Assembly: GCA_038380435.1 (NCBI GenBank) | Contig: JAWZYU010000028.1 | Location: forward strand, 46,559,095 to 46,623,094 | Origin: Ryuthela nishihirai | Taxonomy: Eukaryota > Arthropoda > Arachnida > Araneae > Heptathelidae | Direction of reading: 5' to 3' | Length of the DNA stretch: 64,000 nt | Shown here: positions 53,212 to 64,000 of the stretch, piece after piece | Layout: the number at the start of each line of letters is the position of its first letter | How positions within the stretch are numbered: position 1 is the first letter of the stretch | Position numbers and translations under genes: made by a program | The notes under the pieces: model-generated | Databases searched by the model: none | Told to the model about the DNA's origin: nothing | Seen by the model: only the letters and a program-made list of their open reading frames with translations

Positions 53212-56200
53212 GTTTCTGACTCTTATATAGTCTTTACCTGAAGAAGTGTAGCGTCTGAAGGTTTATCTGAAGAAGGGTAGGGTGTTTATCTAAAGAAGGG
53301 TAGGGTGTTAATCTAAAGAAGGGTAGCGTGTTTATCTGAAGAAGGGTAGCGTTTCTGACACTTATATAGTTTTTATCTGAAGAAGGGTAGCATTTCTGAC
53401 TCTTATATAGTCTTCATCTGAAGAAGTGTAGCGTCTGAAGGTTTATCTGAAGAAGGGTAGCATGTTTATCTAAAGAAGGGTAGGGTGTTTATCTAAAAAA
53501 GGGTAGCGTTTATGACTCTTATATAGTCTTTCTCTGAAGACGGGTAGCGTTTCTCACTCTTATATAGTCTTTATCTGAAGAAAGGTAGCGTTTCTGACTC
53601 CTATGTAGTCTTTCTCTGAAGAAGGGTAGCGTTTCTGACTCTTATATAGTCTTTATCTGAAGAAGTGTAGCGTCTGAAGGTTTATCTCAAGAAGGGTAGC
53701 GTGTTTATCTAAAGAAGGGTAGCGTGTTTATCTGAAGAAGGGTAGCGTTTCTGACACTTATATAGTTTTTATCTGAAGAAGGGTAGCGTCTGAAGGTTTA
53801 TCTGAAGAAGGGTAGCGTGTTTATTTAAAGAAGGGTAGCGTGTTTATCTAAAGAATGGTAGCGTGTTTATCTGAAGAAGGGTAGCGTTTCTGACACTTAT
53901 ATAGTTTTTATCTGAAGAAAGGTAGCGTTTCTGACTCTTATATAGTTTTTATCTGAAGAAGTGTAGCGTCTGAAGGTTTATCTGAAGAAGGGTAGCATGT
54001 TTATCTAAAGAAGGGTAGGGTGTTAATCTAAAGAAGGGTAGCGTGTTTATCTGAAGAAGGGTAGCGTTTCTGACTCTTATATAGTCTTTCTCTGAAGACG
54101 GGTAGCGTTTCTGACTCTTATATAGTCTTTCTCTGAAGAAGGGTAGCATTTCTGACTCTTATATAGTCTTTATCTGAAGAAGGGTAGCGTCTGAAGGTTT
54201 ATCTGAAGAAGGGTAGCGTGTTTATCTAAAGAAGGGTAGCGTGTTTATCTAAAGAAGGGTAGCGTGCTTATCTAAAGAAGGGTAGCGTGTTTATCTGAAG
54301 AAGGGTAGCGTTTCTGACACTTATATAGTCTTTATCTGAAGAAAGGTAGCGTTTCTGACTCTTATATAGTCTTTATCTGAAGAAGGGTAGCGTTTCTGAC
54401 TCTTATATAGTCTTTATCTGAAGAAGTGTAGCGTCTGAAGGTTTATCTCAAGAAGGGTAGCGTTTCTGACACTTATATAGTCTTTATCTGAAGAAAGGTA
54501 GCGTTTCTGACTCTTATATAGTCTTTCTCTGAAGACGGGTAGCGTTTCTGACTCTTATATAGTCTTTCTCTGAAGAAGCGTAGCATTTCTGACTCTTATA
54601 TAGTCTTTATCTGAAGAAGGGTAGCGTCTGAAGGTTTATCTGAAGAAGGGTAGCGTGTTTATCTAAAGAAGGGTAGCGTGTTTATCTAAAGAAGGGTAGC
54701 GTGCTTATCTAAAGAAGGGTAGCGTGTTTATCTGAAGAAGGGTAGCGTTTCTAAAACTTATATAGTCTTTATCTGAAGAAAGGTAGCGTTTCTGACTCTT
54801 ATATAGTCTTTATCTGAAGAAGGGTAGCGTCTGAAGGTTTATCTGAAGAAGGGTAGCGTGTTTATCTAAAGAAGGGTAGCGTTTATGACTCTTATATAGT
54901 CTTTATCCGAAGAAGGGTAGCGTTTCTGACTCTTATATAGTCTTTATCTGAAGAAGGGTAGCGTTTCTGACTCTTATATAGTCTATCTGAAGAAGGGAGC
55001 GTCTGAAGGTTTATCTGAAGAGCGATAGCGTGTTTATCTGAAGAAGGATAGCATTTATGACTCTTATATAGTCTGTATCTGAACAAGGGTAGCGTTTCCG
55101 ACTCTTATATAGTCTTTATCTGAAGAAGAGTAACGTTTCTGACTCTTATGTAGCCTTTATCTGAAAAAGGGTAGCGTTTCTGACTCTTATATAGTCTTTA
55201 TCTGAAGAAGGGTAGCGTTTCTGACTCTTATATAGTCTTTATCTGAAGAAAGGTAGCGTTTCTGACTATTATATAGTTTATCTGAAGAAGGGTAGCGTCT
55301 GAAGGTTTATCTGAAGAAGGGTAGCGTTTCTGACTCTTATATAGTCTTTATCTGAAGAAGGGTAGCGTTTCTGACTCTTATATAGTCTTTATCTGAAGAA
55401 GGGTAGCGTTTCTGACTCTTTATAGTTTTTATCTGAAGAAGAGTAGCGTTTCTGACCCTTTATAGTCTTTATCTCAAGAAGGGTAGCGTTTCTGACTTTT
55501 ATATAGTCTTTATCTGAAGAAGGGTAGCGTTTCTGACTCTTTATAGTCTTTATCTGAAGAAGGGTAGCGTTTCTGACTCTTATATAGTCTTTATCTGAAG
55601 AAGGGTAGCGTTTCTGACTCTTTATAGTCTTTATCTGAAGAAGAGTAGCGTTTCTGACCCTTTATAGTCTTTATCTGAAGAAGGGTAGCGTTTCTGACTC
55701 TTATATAGTCTTTATCTGAAGAAGGGTAGCGTTTCTGACTCTTTATAGTCTTTATCTGAAGAAGGGTAGCGTTTCTGACTCTTATATAGTCTTTATCTGA
55801 AGAAGGGTAGCGTTTCTGACTCTTTATAGTCTTTATCTGAAGAAGGGTAGCGTTTCTGACTCTTTATAGTCTTTCTCTGAAGAAGAGTAGCGTTTCTGAC
55901 CCTTTATAGTCTTTATCTCAAGAAGGGTAGCGTTTCTGACTCTTATATAGTCTTTATCTGAAGAAGGGTAGCGTTTCTGACTCTTTATAGTCTTTATCTG
56001 AAGAAGAGTAGCGTTTCTGACCCTTTATAGTCTTTATCTGAAGAAGGGTAGCGTTTCTGACTCTTATATAGTCTTTATCTGAAGAAGGGTAGCGTTTCTG
56101 ACTCTTTATAGTCTTTATCTGAAGAAGGGTAGCGTTTCTGACTCTTATATAGTCTTTATCTGAAGAAGGGAGCGTTTCTGACTCTTATATAGTCTTTATC

Positions 56201-56880
56201 TGAAGAAGGGTAGCGTTTCTGACTCTTTATAGTCTTTATCTCAAGAAGGGTAGCGTTTCTGACTCTTATATAGTCTTTATCTGAAGAAGGGTAGCGTTTC
56301 TGACTCTTTATAGTCTTTATCTGAAGAAGGGTAGCGTTTCTGACTCTTATATAGTCTTTATCTGAAGAAGGGTAGCGTTTCTGACTCTTTATAGTCTTTA
56401 TCTGAAGAAGGGTAGCGTTTCTGACTCTTATATAGTCTTTATCTGAAGAAGGGTAGCGTTTCTGACTCTTTATAGTCTTTATCTGAAGAAGGGTAGCGTT
56501 TCTGACTCTTTATAGTCTTTTTCTGAAGAAGGGTAGCATTTCTGACTCTTTATAGTCTTTATCTGAAGAAGGGTAGCGTTTCTGACTCTTATATAGTCTT
56601 TATCTGAAGAAGGGTAGCGTTTCTGACTCTTTATAGTCTTTATCTGAAGAAGGGTAGCGTTTCTGACTCTTTATAGTCTTTTTCTGAAGAAGGGTAGCAT
56701 TTCTGACTCTTTATAGTCTTTATCTGAAGAAGGGTAGCGTTTCTGACTCTTATATAGTCTTTATCTGAAGAAGGGTAGCGTTTCTGACTCTTATATAGTC
56801 TTTCTCTGAAGAAGGGTAGCGTTTCTGACTCATATAACGGTATTCGCAATAATCTGACTCTTATAACGGTATTCGCAATT
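53212..56880. repeat. 3.7-kb satellite of 23/29/40/41-bp units
   Basis: The common unit is GTAGCGTTTCTGACTCTTAT plus ATAGTCTTTATCTGAAGAAGG (41 bp). A 40-bp form has CTCTTTATAG, and short forms are GTAGCGTGTTTATCTAAAGAAGG (23 bp) and GTAGCGTCTGAAGGTTTATC plus TGAAGAAGG (29 bp). The left two kilobases mix all forms; from about 55310 to 56810 only the 40/41-bp forms occur. The array ends with two GTATTCGCAAT copies at about 56831-56880. Minus-strand frames are translations of the repeat. Confidence 0.95.
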
Positions 56881-57106
56881 ATTTGTAATTCACTTTTTTC
56901 GAGAAAAATGTGAAAATAGTTTTGTTTATTTACAGAACACAAGTAATTTATATATAATAGTTTAAAACTCGCTAAATTTTCTTTTGGCGAAGTCTAGATT
57001 TTTTAAGTCAACATTAAGCCATGTGAGATTTTATGCAGCGAATTTTTGCCTGCGGTATCCAACCATCATATATTATGGTAAAATGCTTTTCATCCTTCTG
57101 AAAATC
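56881..57106. other. AT-rich interval
   Basis: Nothing recognised. Confidence 0.35.
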
Positions 57107-57633
57107 GGGGCGGGGTGGTTCAGATGGTAGCGCGCCAGGCTCGTAACCCAGGTTCGAGTCCCAGCTGAGTCAGCATTGAGATTTACCTCCGCAAAACTCC
57201 CCGCCCTGCCAACGGTCAGTAGGGGATACCAATGGGCTTGGAAAGACCGCTGGCGGATGGGACGTTAAGCCGTGGCCCCGTGTGCGGGAGAGCCATACCC
57301 TGTGCACGTTTAAGAACACTCTGGATGGCCTTGACTGGACGCTACCATCTGTCTCCCAACAGCTGTTCCAGTGGGTCTCCTCCCCCAACCTTCTCTGAGA
57401 CTTCGGGGTCCTTGTGACCTGGCCATTTAGTCCATGGTGTGCAAAAAAGTGCCGCTCAGAGGTAAAACAACCCAACGTTAATGAACACGCTGAATGGCCT
57501 TGACGGGAGGCTACCATCTGTCTCCCAACAGCTGTTCCAGTGGGTCCCCTCCCCCAACCTTCTCTGAGCCTTCGGGGTCCTTGTGACATGGCCATTTAGC
57601 CCATGGTGCGCAAAGAAGTAACCCTATCCAAAC
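57107..57633 (+). mobile_element. SINE-A with two tails
   Basis: The head lost about 18 bp of the anticodon region (GGCTCGTAACCCAGGTTCG); B-box GGTTCGAGTCC intact. Two tails are joined at ACAACCCAACGTTAATGAAC (57466-57485). The final tail is truncated at GCGCAAAGAAGTAACCC. Only a 7-bp shared TTCTGAA is seen at the flanks. Confidence 0.92.
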
Positions 57634-57980
57634 CTTTCTGAATTAGTTGCAATGTTGTCATGATTAATGCAATACAGTGTTATGAAAAAGAATTAATTAT
57701 AGAGAAAGATTGTAATTTTCAATGGCACGGAACATTTTCAAAGATAATAGCAAAGTCAGTAATCACCCACTCAAAGAGTAACTGAAATGTTTAAAAAGCA
57801 TAAAAAATAAGTCAATTTTTCATGTCAGATTACTTAGATCGTACTAACACTCTAAATAATGTATTCTTAATATCAGAATTCTACTCAAAAACACAACTTC
57901 GTTGCTAAAACTTCCAGTTTTCCGAACTGAAATTAGGTGAACAGGGTATTGTTCAGACCTGAAGTGCAACTAATTTAATT
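57634..57980. other. Low-copy AT-rich interval
   Basis: No gene recognised; the TGACCTAAA minisatellite fades in from about 57960. Confidence 0.35.
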
Positions 57981-60900
57981 CTTCAGGGTATGCAACAAAA
58001 CGTGAGACCTAAACTGCAGTGTCAGTTTTTTTTGGCGCAAATTATGACCTAAAATTAAATCATATGCATCTGTAATGTTACCTAAACTCTAGTTTATGAT
58101 ATACGCTCGAGATGTGACATAAAATTCAGGTCATCTTATGCACCAGAAATTTCACCAAAAATTTGCATATTCTAGACGAGAAGTATGACCAAAAATTCAG
58201 GTCGTCTTATACACCAGAAATGTGGTCAAAATTTAGGTTACATTCTAGACGAGAAGTGTGACCAAAAATTTAGGTCATTTTCTGGTGGATGAATGGTCAA
58301 AATTTAGGTCATGCTGTAGACGAGAAGTATGCTCAAAATTTAGTTCACTCTGTAGACGATAAGTGTGACCCCAAATTTAGGTCACTGTAAACGATACGTG
58401 TGGCCCAAAATTTAGCTCACATTTTTCTGGGTGTGAAGTGTGTCCTGAAATGTTGGTCACTTTTGTTGAAGACAAGTATGACCTAAACTTTTGGTCACGC
58501 TGTTTGAAGGTTTTTAGGCGGGATGGTTTTGACCCAAAATTTAGGTCGCGTTACATGCGAGAAATGTGACCTAAAATTTTGGTCGCGTTTGTAGAGGAGA
58601 ATTGCGACCCAAATTTAGGTCAAGTTGTAGACGAGAAGGGCGACCAAAAATTAGGTCATAATGTAGAAGTGTGTCCCAAAAGTTCATATTTCGATGTCGA
58701 CGAGTTTTTGACAAAATTTAGTCAGCCTAGACTAAGTCACATTTGTGTAACGATAGACGTGTAAAATTTAAAAGTAACGATAGACGTGAAACATTGTAGA
58801 CGGAGGGTGTGACCCAAAATTTAGGTCACATTTTCAAGATGAATAGTGTGACCTGAAACTTTAATCACTTTTGTAAACGAGAGTGTGGGCTACAATTTTG
58901 GTCACATTATAGACGAGAAGGATGGACGAAACTTTTTTACGTTGTTGACGATAAGGATAACAAAAATTTTTGGTCAGAGTGTAGACGAGAAGTGTGACCC
59001 AAAATTTAGTTCACATTTGGACGCCATTTTGGACCCAAAATTTGGGTCATACCAGCCGTGGCGGGGGATGGTGACCCAAATTTTGGGTCACAATTTGTAC
59101 ACGATAAGTGTGACTTAAATTTTAGGTCACGTTGTAGATTTAGAGTGTGTCCCAAAATTTAGGTCACGTTTTAAAGACATGTGATCTGACACTTTGGTGA
59201 CTTTTGTAGACGATAAGTGTGACCTAAATTTTTGGTCACGTATACGAGAAGGGTGACCAAAAATTAGGTCATAGAGTAGACAAGAAGTGTGATTCAAAAT
59301 TTAGTTCCCATCTGTATGACTTGTGTGATCCAAAATTTAGGACACGTCCCAGACGCGAAGGACCCAAAATTTAGGTCACGTTTTTGTAGATGAGAATGGT
59401 TATTTAAAATTTTCGTCATGTTGTAGACGAGAGTGTGACCTAAAATGTTGATCATGTAAATGAGAAGTGTGATCCATAATTTAGTTCACGTTTGGAGACT
59501 GGTGTGACCTAAAATTTCGGTCACCTTCAAACAAGAAATGTGGTCCAAATTTTGGGTCACTTTTTTATAGATGAGGAGTGTAACTCTAAATTTAAAGTCA
59601 TTTTCTAGACGAGGGTGTGACTCAAAATTTCGTCATTTACAGTCAAATTTAAGTCATTTATCAACCTAAACTTTTGGTCACATTTGTAGACGAGAAGTGT
59701 GACCAAAAATATAGGTCATGTTGTAGCCGGGTTGACCCAAATTTAGGTCGCACTACAGACCAGAAATGTGGCTTAAAATTTAGATTACACTGTATATGAG
59801 AAAGGTGACCAAAAATTAGGTCATAGTTTAGACAAGAAGTATTACCCAAAATTTAGCCCACTTCCTGACGATTTATGTGACCCAAAATTAAGGTCACATC
59901 CATGACCGGAGGGGTGGGGAGGGGGCAAATTTTGGTTGCATTTTTACGCCATAATTTGGGCCACGTTTTGGTTTACCAAAATTACCCAAAATTCAGGTCT
60001 CGTTTCGATGACAGTGTGTGACCTAAAATTTTGATCACTTTTGTAGACGAGAAGTTTGAGGTGACTCAAAATTTAGGTTATGTTGTAGATGAGAAGGGCG
60101 ACCAAAAAATTAGTCCATTGTATGGACAAGTGTGACCCAAAATTTAGTTCAAGTTTGGACGACTTCTGTGACCCAAAATTTAGGACATGTCTCAGGGTGG
60201 AGTGTGACTCAAAATTTAGGTCCCGTGTTTTTAGACAATAAGTGTGACCTAAATTTTTGTCACTTTGTAGACGGGAATGCGACTTAAAGCATTGTCATTT
60301 GTACATCATATTATTATTGTCATAAATTTAGGTCACTCTGTAGACGATAAGTGTGACCCCAAATTTAGGTCACTGTAAACGATATGTGTGGCCCAAAATT
60401 TAACTCACATTTTTCTGGGTGTGAAGTGTGTCCTGAAATGTTGGTCACTTTTGTAGAAGACAAGTATGACCTAAACTTTTGGCACGCTGTTTGAAGGTTT
60501 TTAGGCGGGATGGTTTTGACCCAAAATTTAGGTCGCGTTACATGCGAGAAATGTGACCTAAAATTTTGGTCGCGTTTGTAGAGGAGAATTGCGACCCAAA
60601 TTTAGGTCAAGTTGTAGACGAGAAGGGCGACCAAAAATTAGGTCATAATGTAGAAGTGTGACCCAAAAGTTCATATTCGGTCTTAAAGCTTTGTCATGTC
60701 GTAAACTAGATGGTGACCTAAAATTTAGGTCATGTTCCAAACCGGTGGTGTGAGCCAAAATTTTTGGTCGCATTTTTGAAGATTAAGAGTGTGACCTAAA
60801 ATTTTGGTTCCCATTGTAGACGAGAAGAGTGAGCAAAAAATTGTCATAATGTAGATGAGAAGTGTCTCAAAATTTATTTCATTTGTTGACTGTGACCTAA

Positions 60901-61438
60901 AATTTTGGTCACCTGCAATCAAGTGTGACCCAAAATTAGGTCACGTCCACACTCGAAGTGTGGCCCAAAATTTAGGACGAATCTTATTTGCGGACTAGAA
61001 GTTATGATCCAGACTTTAGGAAACGTTCTAGACGGGGGGAGCAAAATTTAGGTCACATTTTGTATACAAGAAATGCGAATTAAAAATTTAGTCGTGTTTG
61101 CGACCTAATTTTTAGGCCGCATCCGTATACGCGAAGTGCGACCTAAAATTTCGGTTGATCTGCGGACTAGAGTGTGATCTAAAATTTAGGCCATGTTCTA
61201 GACTATGATGTGACCTAAAATTTAAATCATTTTCTAACCGCCAAATGTGACCTAAAATTTAGTTCTCGCTACAGACGAGAAGTGTAGTCTAAAATTTAGG
61301 TGGTCATATACATCCGGAATGTGGCCTAAAATTTTGCCATGGTATGTATCCAAAATGTGTCCTAAATTTAGATCAGTATACGTAATTGAAATATGACGTA
61401 AACTTTTGATCACTATATGTATTCAAAATGTGTCCTGA
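57981..61438. repeat. Degenerate minisatellite with TGACC..AAATTT..GGTCA palindromes
   Basis: A loose unit of about 35-45 bp: GTGACCCAAAATTTAGGTCA followed by C-TTGTAGACGAGAAGT. Every unit centres on the inverted motif (A)GGTCA/TGACC(T) around AAATTT. Spacing and sequence vary, so it is old. One 345-bp block is duplicated almost intact (58346-58691 and 60334-60677). Confidence 0.88.
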
Positions 61439-61449
61439 ACTTTGAGTCG

Positions 61450-61840
61450 GGTTGGGTTGGGTTGTTTTACCTCTGAGCGGCACTTTTTTTCACACCATGG
61501 GCTAAATGGCCAGGTCACATGGACCCCGAAGGCTCAGAGAAGGTTGGGGGAGGGGACCCACTGGAACAGCTGTTGGGAGACAGATGGTAGTCTCCCGTCA
61601 AGGCCATCCAGCGTGTTCTTTAGCGTGCACAGGGTATGTCTCCTCCTGCACACGGGGCCACGGCGTAACGTCACATCAGACGGACGGCGGCCTTTCCAAG
61701 CCCATCGGTGTCCCCTACTGACCGTGGGCAGGGCGGGGAATTTTGCGGAGATAAATCTCAACGCTGACCCAGCTGGGACTCGAACCTGGGAACTACAGAT
61801 TATGAGCCTGGCGCGCTACCGACTGAGCCACCCCCGCCCC
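61450..61840 (-). mobile_element. SINE-A, full length, 11-bp TSD, inside the minisatellite
   Basis: Single tail, body and head. ACTTTGAGTCG, a minisatellite variant, flanks it at 61439-61449 and 61841-61851. It inserted after the array formed. Confidence 0.95.
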
Positions 61841-61851
61841 ACTTTGAGTCG

Positions 61852-62280
61852 CCATATCCATAATATTATCTAAGTTTTGGGTAATCGTATGTGTCAGAAA
61901 TCTGGCTTAAAATATATGTATATCATCGTATGTTCTCAAAAGGTAACAGAAATATTTGATAACCGTATGTATCCGAAACGACCTAAACTTTGGGTTAGCA
62001 TCAGCACCCAAATGTGACCTAAAATTTACATCGTATGGATCGGAAATGGCACCTGAGCTTGGGTCGCCGTATGTATCCAAATTGTGACCTGAAATTTAAG
62101 TCATCCAATGCATTCAAATGTGGCCTATTATTTAGTCATCGAATGCATTCAGAATGTGGCCAAATATTTAGGTAATCCAATGCATTCAAAACGTGACAAA
62201 AAGTTTAGGTCATTGTGTACAGCGGGTGAGTAGGCTCACCTGATGTGGGACAAAGTTTAAGTCATCGTATTCATCGGAAT
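61852..62280. repeat. Degenerate continuation of the minisatellite
   Basis: Variants such as GTGACCTGAAATTTAAGTCATC and ATGCATTCAAAATGTG lead into the regular 73-bp array. Units are here about 36 bp, half of the later unit. Confidence 0.8.
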
Positions 62281-63860
62281 TGTGACCTGAAGTTTAGGTC
62301 ATTGTATGCACCCGATGTGGGGACAAAGTTTAAGTCATCGCATTCATCCGAATTGTGACCTGAAGTTTGGGTCATTGTATGCACCCGATGTGGGGACAAA
62401 GTTTAAGTCATCGTATTCATCCGAATTGTGACCTGAAGTTTGGGTCATTGTATGCACCCGATGTGGGGACAAAGTTTAAGTCATCGTATTCATCCGAATT
62501 GTGACCTGAAGTTTAGGTCATTGTATGCACCCGATGTGGGGACAAAGTTTAAGTCATCGCATTCATCCGAATTGTGACCTGAAGTTTGGGTCATTGTATG
62601 CACCCGATGTGGGGACAAAGTTTAAGTCATCGTATTCATCCGAATTGTGACCTGAAGTTTGGGTCATTGTATGCACCCGATGTGGGGACAAAGTTTAAGT
62701 CATCGTATTCATCCGAATTGTGACCTGAAGTTTAGGTCATTGTATGCACCCGATGTGGGGACAAAGTTTAAGTCATCGTATTCATCCGAATTGTGACCTG
62801 AAGTTTGGGTCATTGTATGCACCCGATGTGGGGACAAAGTTTAAGTCATCGTATTCATCCGAATTGTGACCTGAAGTTTGGGTCATTGTATGCACCCGAT
62901 GTGGGACAAAGTTTAAGTCATCGTATTCATCCGAATTGTGACCTGAAGTTTAAGTCATTGTATGCACCCGATGTGGGGACAAAGTTTAAGTCATCGTATT
63001 CATCCGAATTGTGACCTGAAGTTTAGGTCATTGTATGCACCCGATGTGGGGACAAAGTTTAAGTCATCGTATTCATCCGAATTGTGACCTGAAGTTTAGG
63101 TCATTGCATGCACCCGATGTGGGACAAAGTTTAAGTCATCGTATTCATCCGAATTGTGACCTGAAGTTTAAGTCATTGTATGCACCCGATGTGGGGACAA
63201 AGTTTAAGTCATCGTATTCATCCGAATTGTGACCTGAAGTTTAGGTCATTGTATGCACCCGATGTGGGGACAAAGTTTAAGTCATCGTATTCATCCGAAT
63301 TGTGACCTGAAGTTTAGGTCATTGTATGCACCCGATGTGGGGACAAAGTTTAAGTCATCGTATTCATCCGAATTGTGACCTGAAGTTTAAGTCATTGTAT
63401 GCACCCGATGTGGGGACAAAGTTTAAGTCATCGTATTCATCCGAATTGTGACCTGAAGTTTAGGTCATTGCATGCACCCGATGTGGGACAAAGTTTAAGT
63501 CATCGTATTCATCCGAATTGTGACCTGAAGTTTAGGTCATTGTATGCACCCGATGTGGGACAAAGTTTAAGTCATCGTATTCATCCGAATTGTGACCTGA
63601 AGTTTAGGTCATTGTATGCACCCGATGTGGGGACAAAGTTTAAGTCATCGTATTCATCCGAATTGTGACCTGAAGTTTAGGTCATTGTATGCACCCGATG
63701 TGGGGACAAAGTTTAAGTCATCGTATTCATCCGAATTGTGACCTGAAGTTTAGGTCATTGCATGCACCCGATGTGGGACAAAGTTTAAGTCATCGTATTC
63801 ATCGGAATTGTGATCTGAAGTTTAGATGATCGTATTCACCCAAGACCTAACTTGAAATTA
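62281..63860. repeat. Homogeneous 73-bp satellite, about 21-22 copies
   Basis: GTGACCTGAAGTTT recurs at 62282, 62355, 62428, 62501 and onward every 73 bp (72 where GTGGGGAC is GTGGGAC). Each unit holds two related halves: TGACCTGAAGTTTAGGTCAT with TGTATGCACCCGATGTG, and GACAAAGTTTAAGTCATC with GTATTCATCCGAATT. Copies are nearly identical, in contrast with the decayed left flank. Confidence 0.95.
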
Positions 63861-64000
63861 AGATCACTGCATGCATCCCTTCCCACAAAATCATTTTAAC
63901 CTCCCACCCAGACAGCCTCGCCTAGGGGTTTATATAATTTATGAAGTACCCCCTATGCATCGGAAATCTGGTCTTCACAGATGATCTCTTTAATTAGCTT
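63861..64000. other. Right edge, low-copy
   Basis: Minisatellite fades out; nothing else recognised. Confidence 0.35.

Noticed and set aside
53212..56880. CRISPR-like regular repeats
   Set aside because: There are no unique spacers; units are contiguous variants of one sequence in eukaryotic DNA.
62805..63668. Frames with repeated HPMWGQSLSHRIH
   Set aside because: Translation of the 73-bp satellite; frame changes at 72-bp units.

Overview
The window is eukaryotic, repeat-dominated DNA: AT-rich, with no operons, no convincing host gene and no structural RNA gene. Non-LTR retrotransposon and Penelope remnants, TA-flanked Tc1/mariner-type foldback MITEs, hAT derivatives and a very abundant tRNA-derived SINE point to a metazoan, probably an arthropod (an arachnid would fit, but nothing here proves it). 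Open frames longer than about 60 codons are nearly all translations of the SINE, of satellites or of pyrimidine-rich DNA.

The dominant component is one SINE family, called SINE-A here, with about forty complete, truncated or relic copies on both strands. A copy has a tRNA-like head (A-box and B-box of the internal Pol III promoter), a body of roughly 150 bp, and a tail of about 169 bp that ends in CCCAACCC-type repeats. Many copies carry the tail in tandem (2, 3, 7 or 8 times). Eight such multi-tail elements are bounded as a whole by direct repeats of 11-14 bp, so each complete structure sits in the genome as one insertion. Two further tail-array formats occur: a 198-bp unit near 10.9-11.5 kb and a 228-bp higher-order unit near 45.1-46.2 kb.

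Layout: 1-2.7 kb is a Tc1-like MITE filled with a 118-bp satellite and interrupted by a 1.74-kb TIR element with a 9-bp target duplication. 4.1-6.3 kb is a polypyrimidine block with a 126-bp tandem repeat. 7.8-11.7 kb is a SINE cluster. 11.8-14.1 kb holds two broken LINE remnants. 14.6-41.6 kb is SINEs interleaved with MITEs, a hAT MITE, LINE fragments and low-copy AT-rich DNA. 42.2-43.5 kb is a T-rich minisatellite of about 25 bp. 44-51 kb contains SINE tail arrays, a second SINE family (SINE-B), and a Penelope-like element with RT and GIY-YIG remnants split by a SINE. 51.2-52.4 kb has a MITE, a hAT deletion derivative and a SINE. 53.2-56.9 kb is a satellite of 23/29/40/41-bp units. 58-63.9 kb is a minisatellite built on a TGACC(T)...AGGTCA inverted motif, degenerate at first and then a homogeneous 73-bp array.

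The elements do not form a pathway. What the window records is nested insertion history plus repeated local amplification of transposon parts. The most unusual signal is the modular, length-variable SINE tail.
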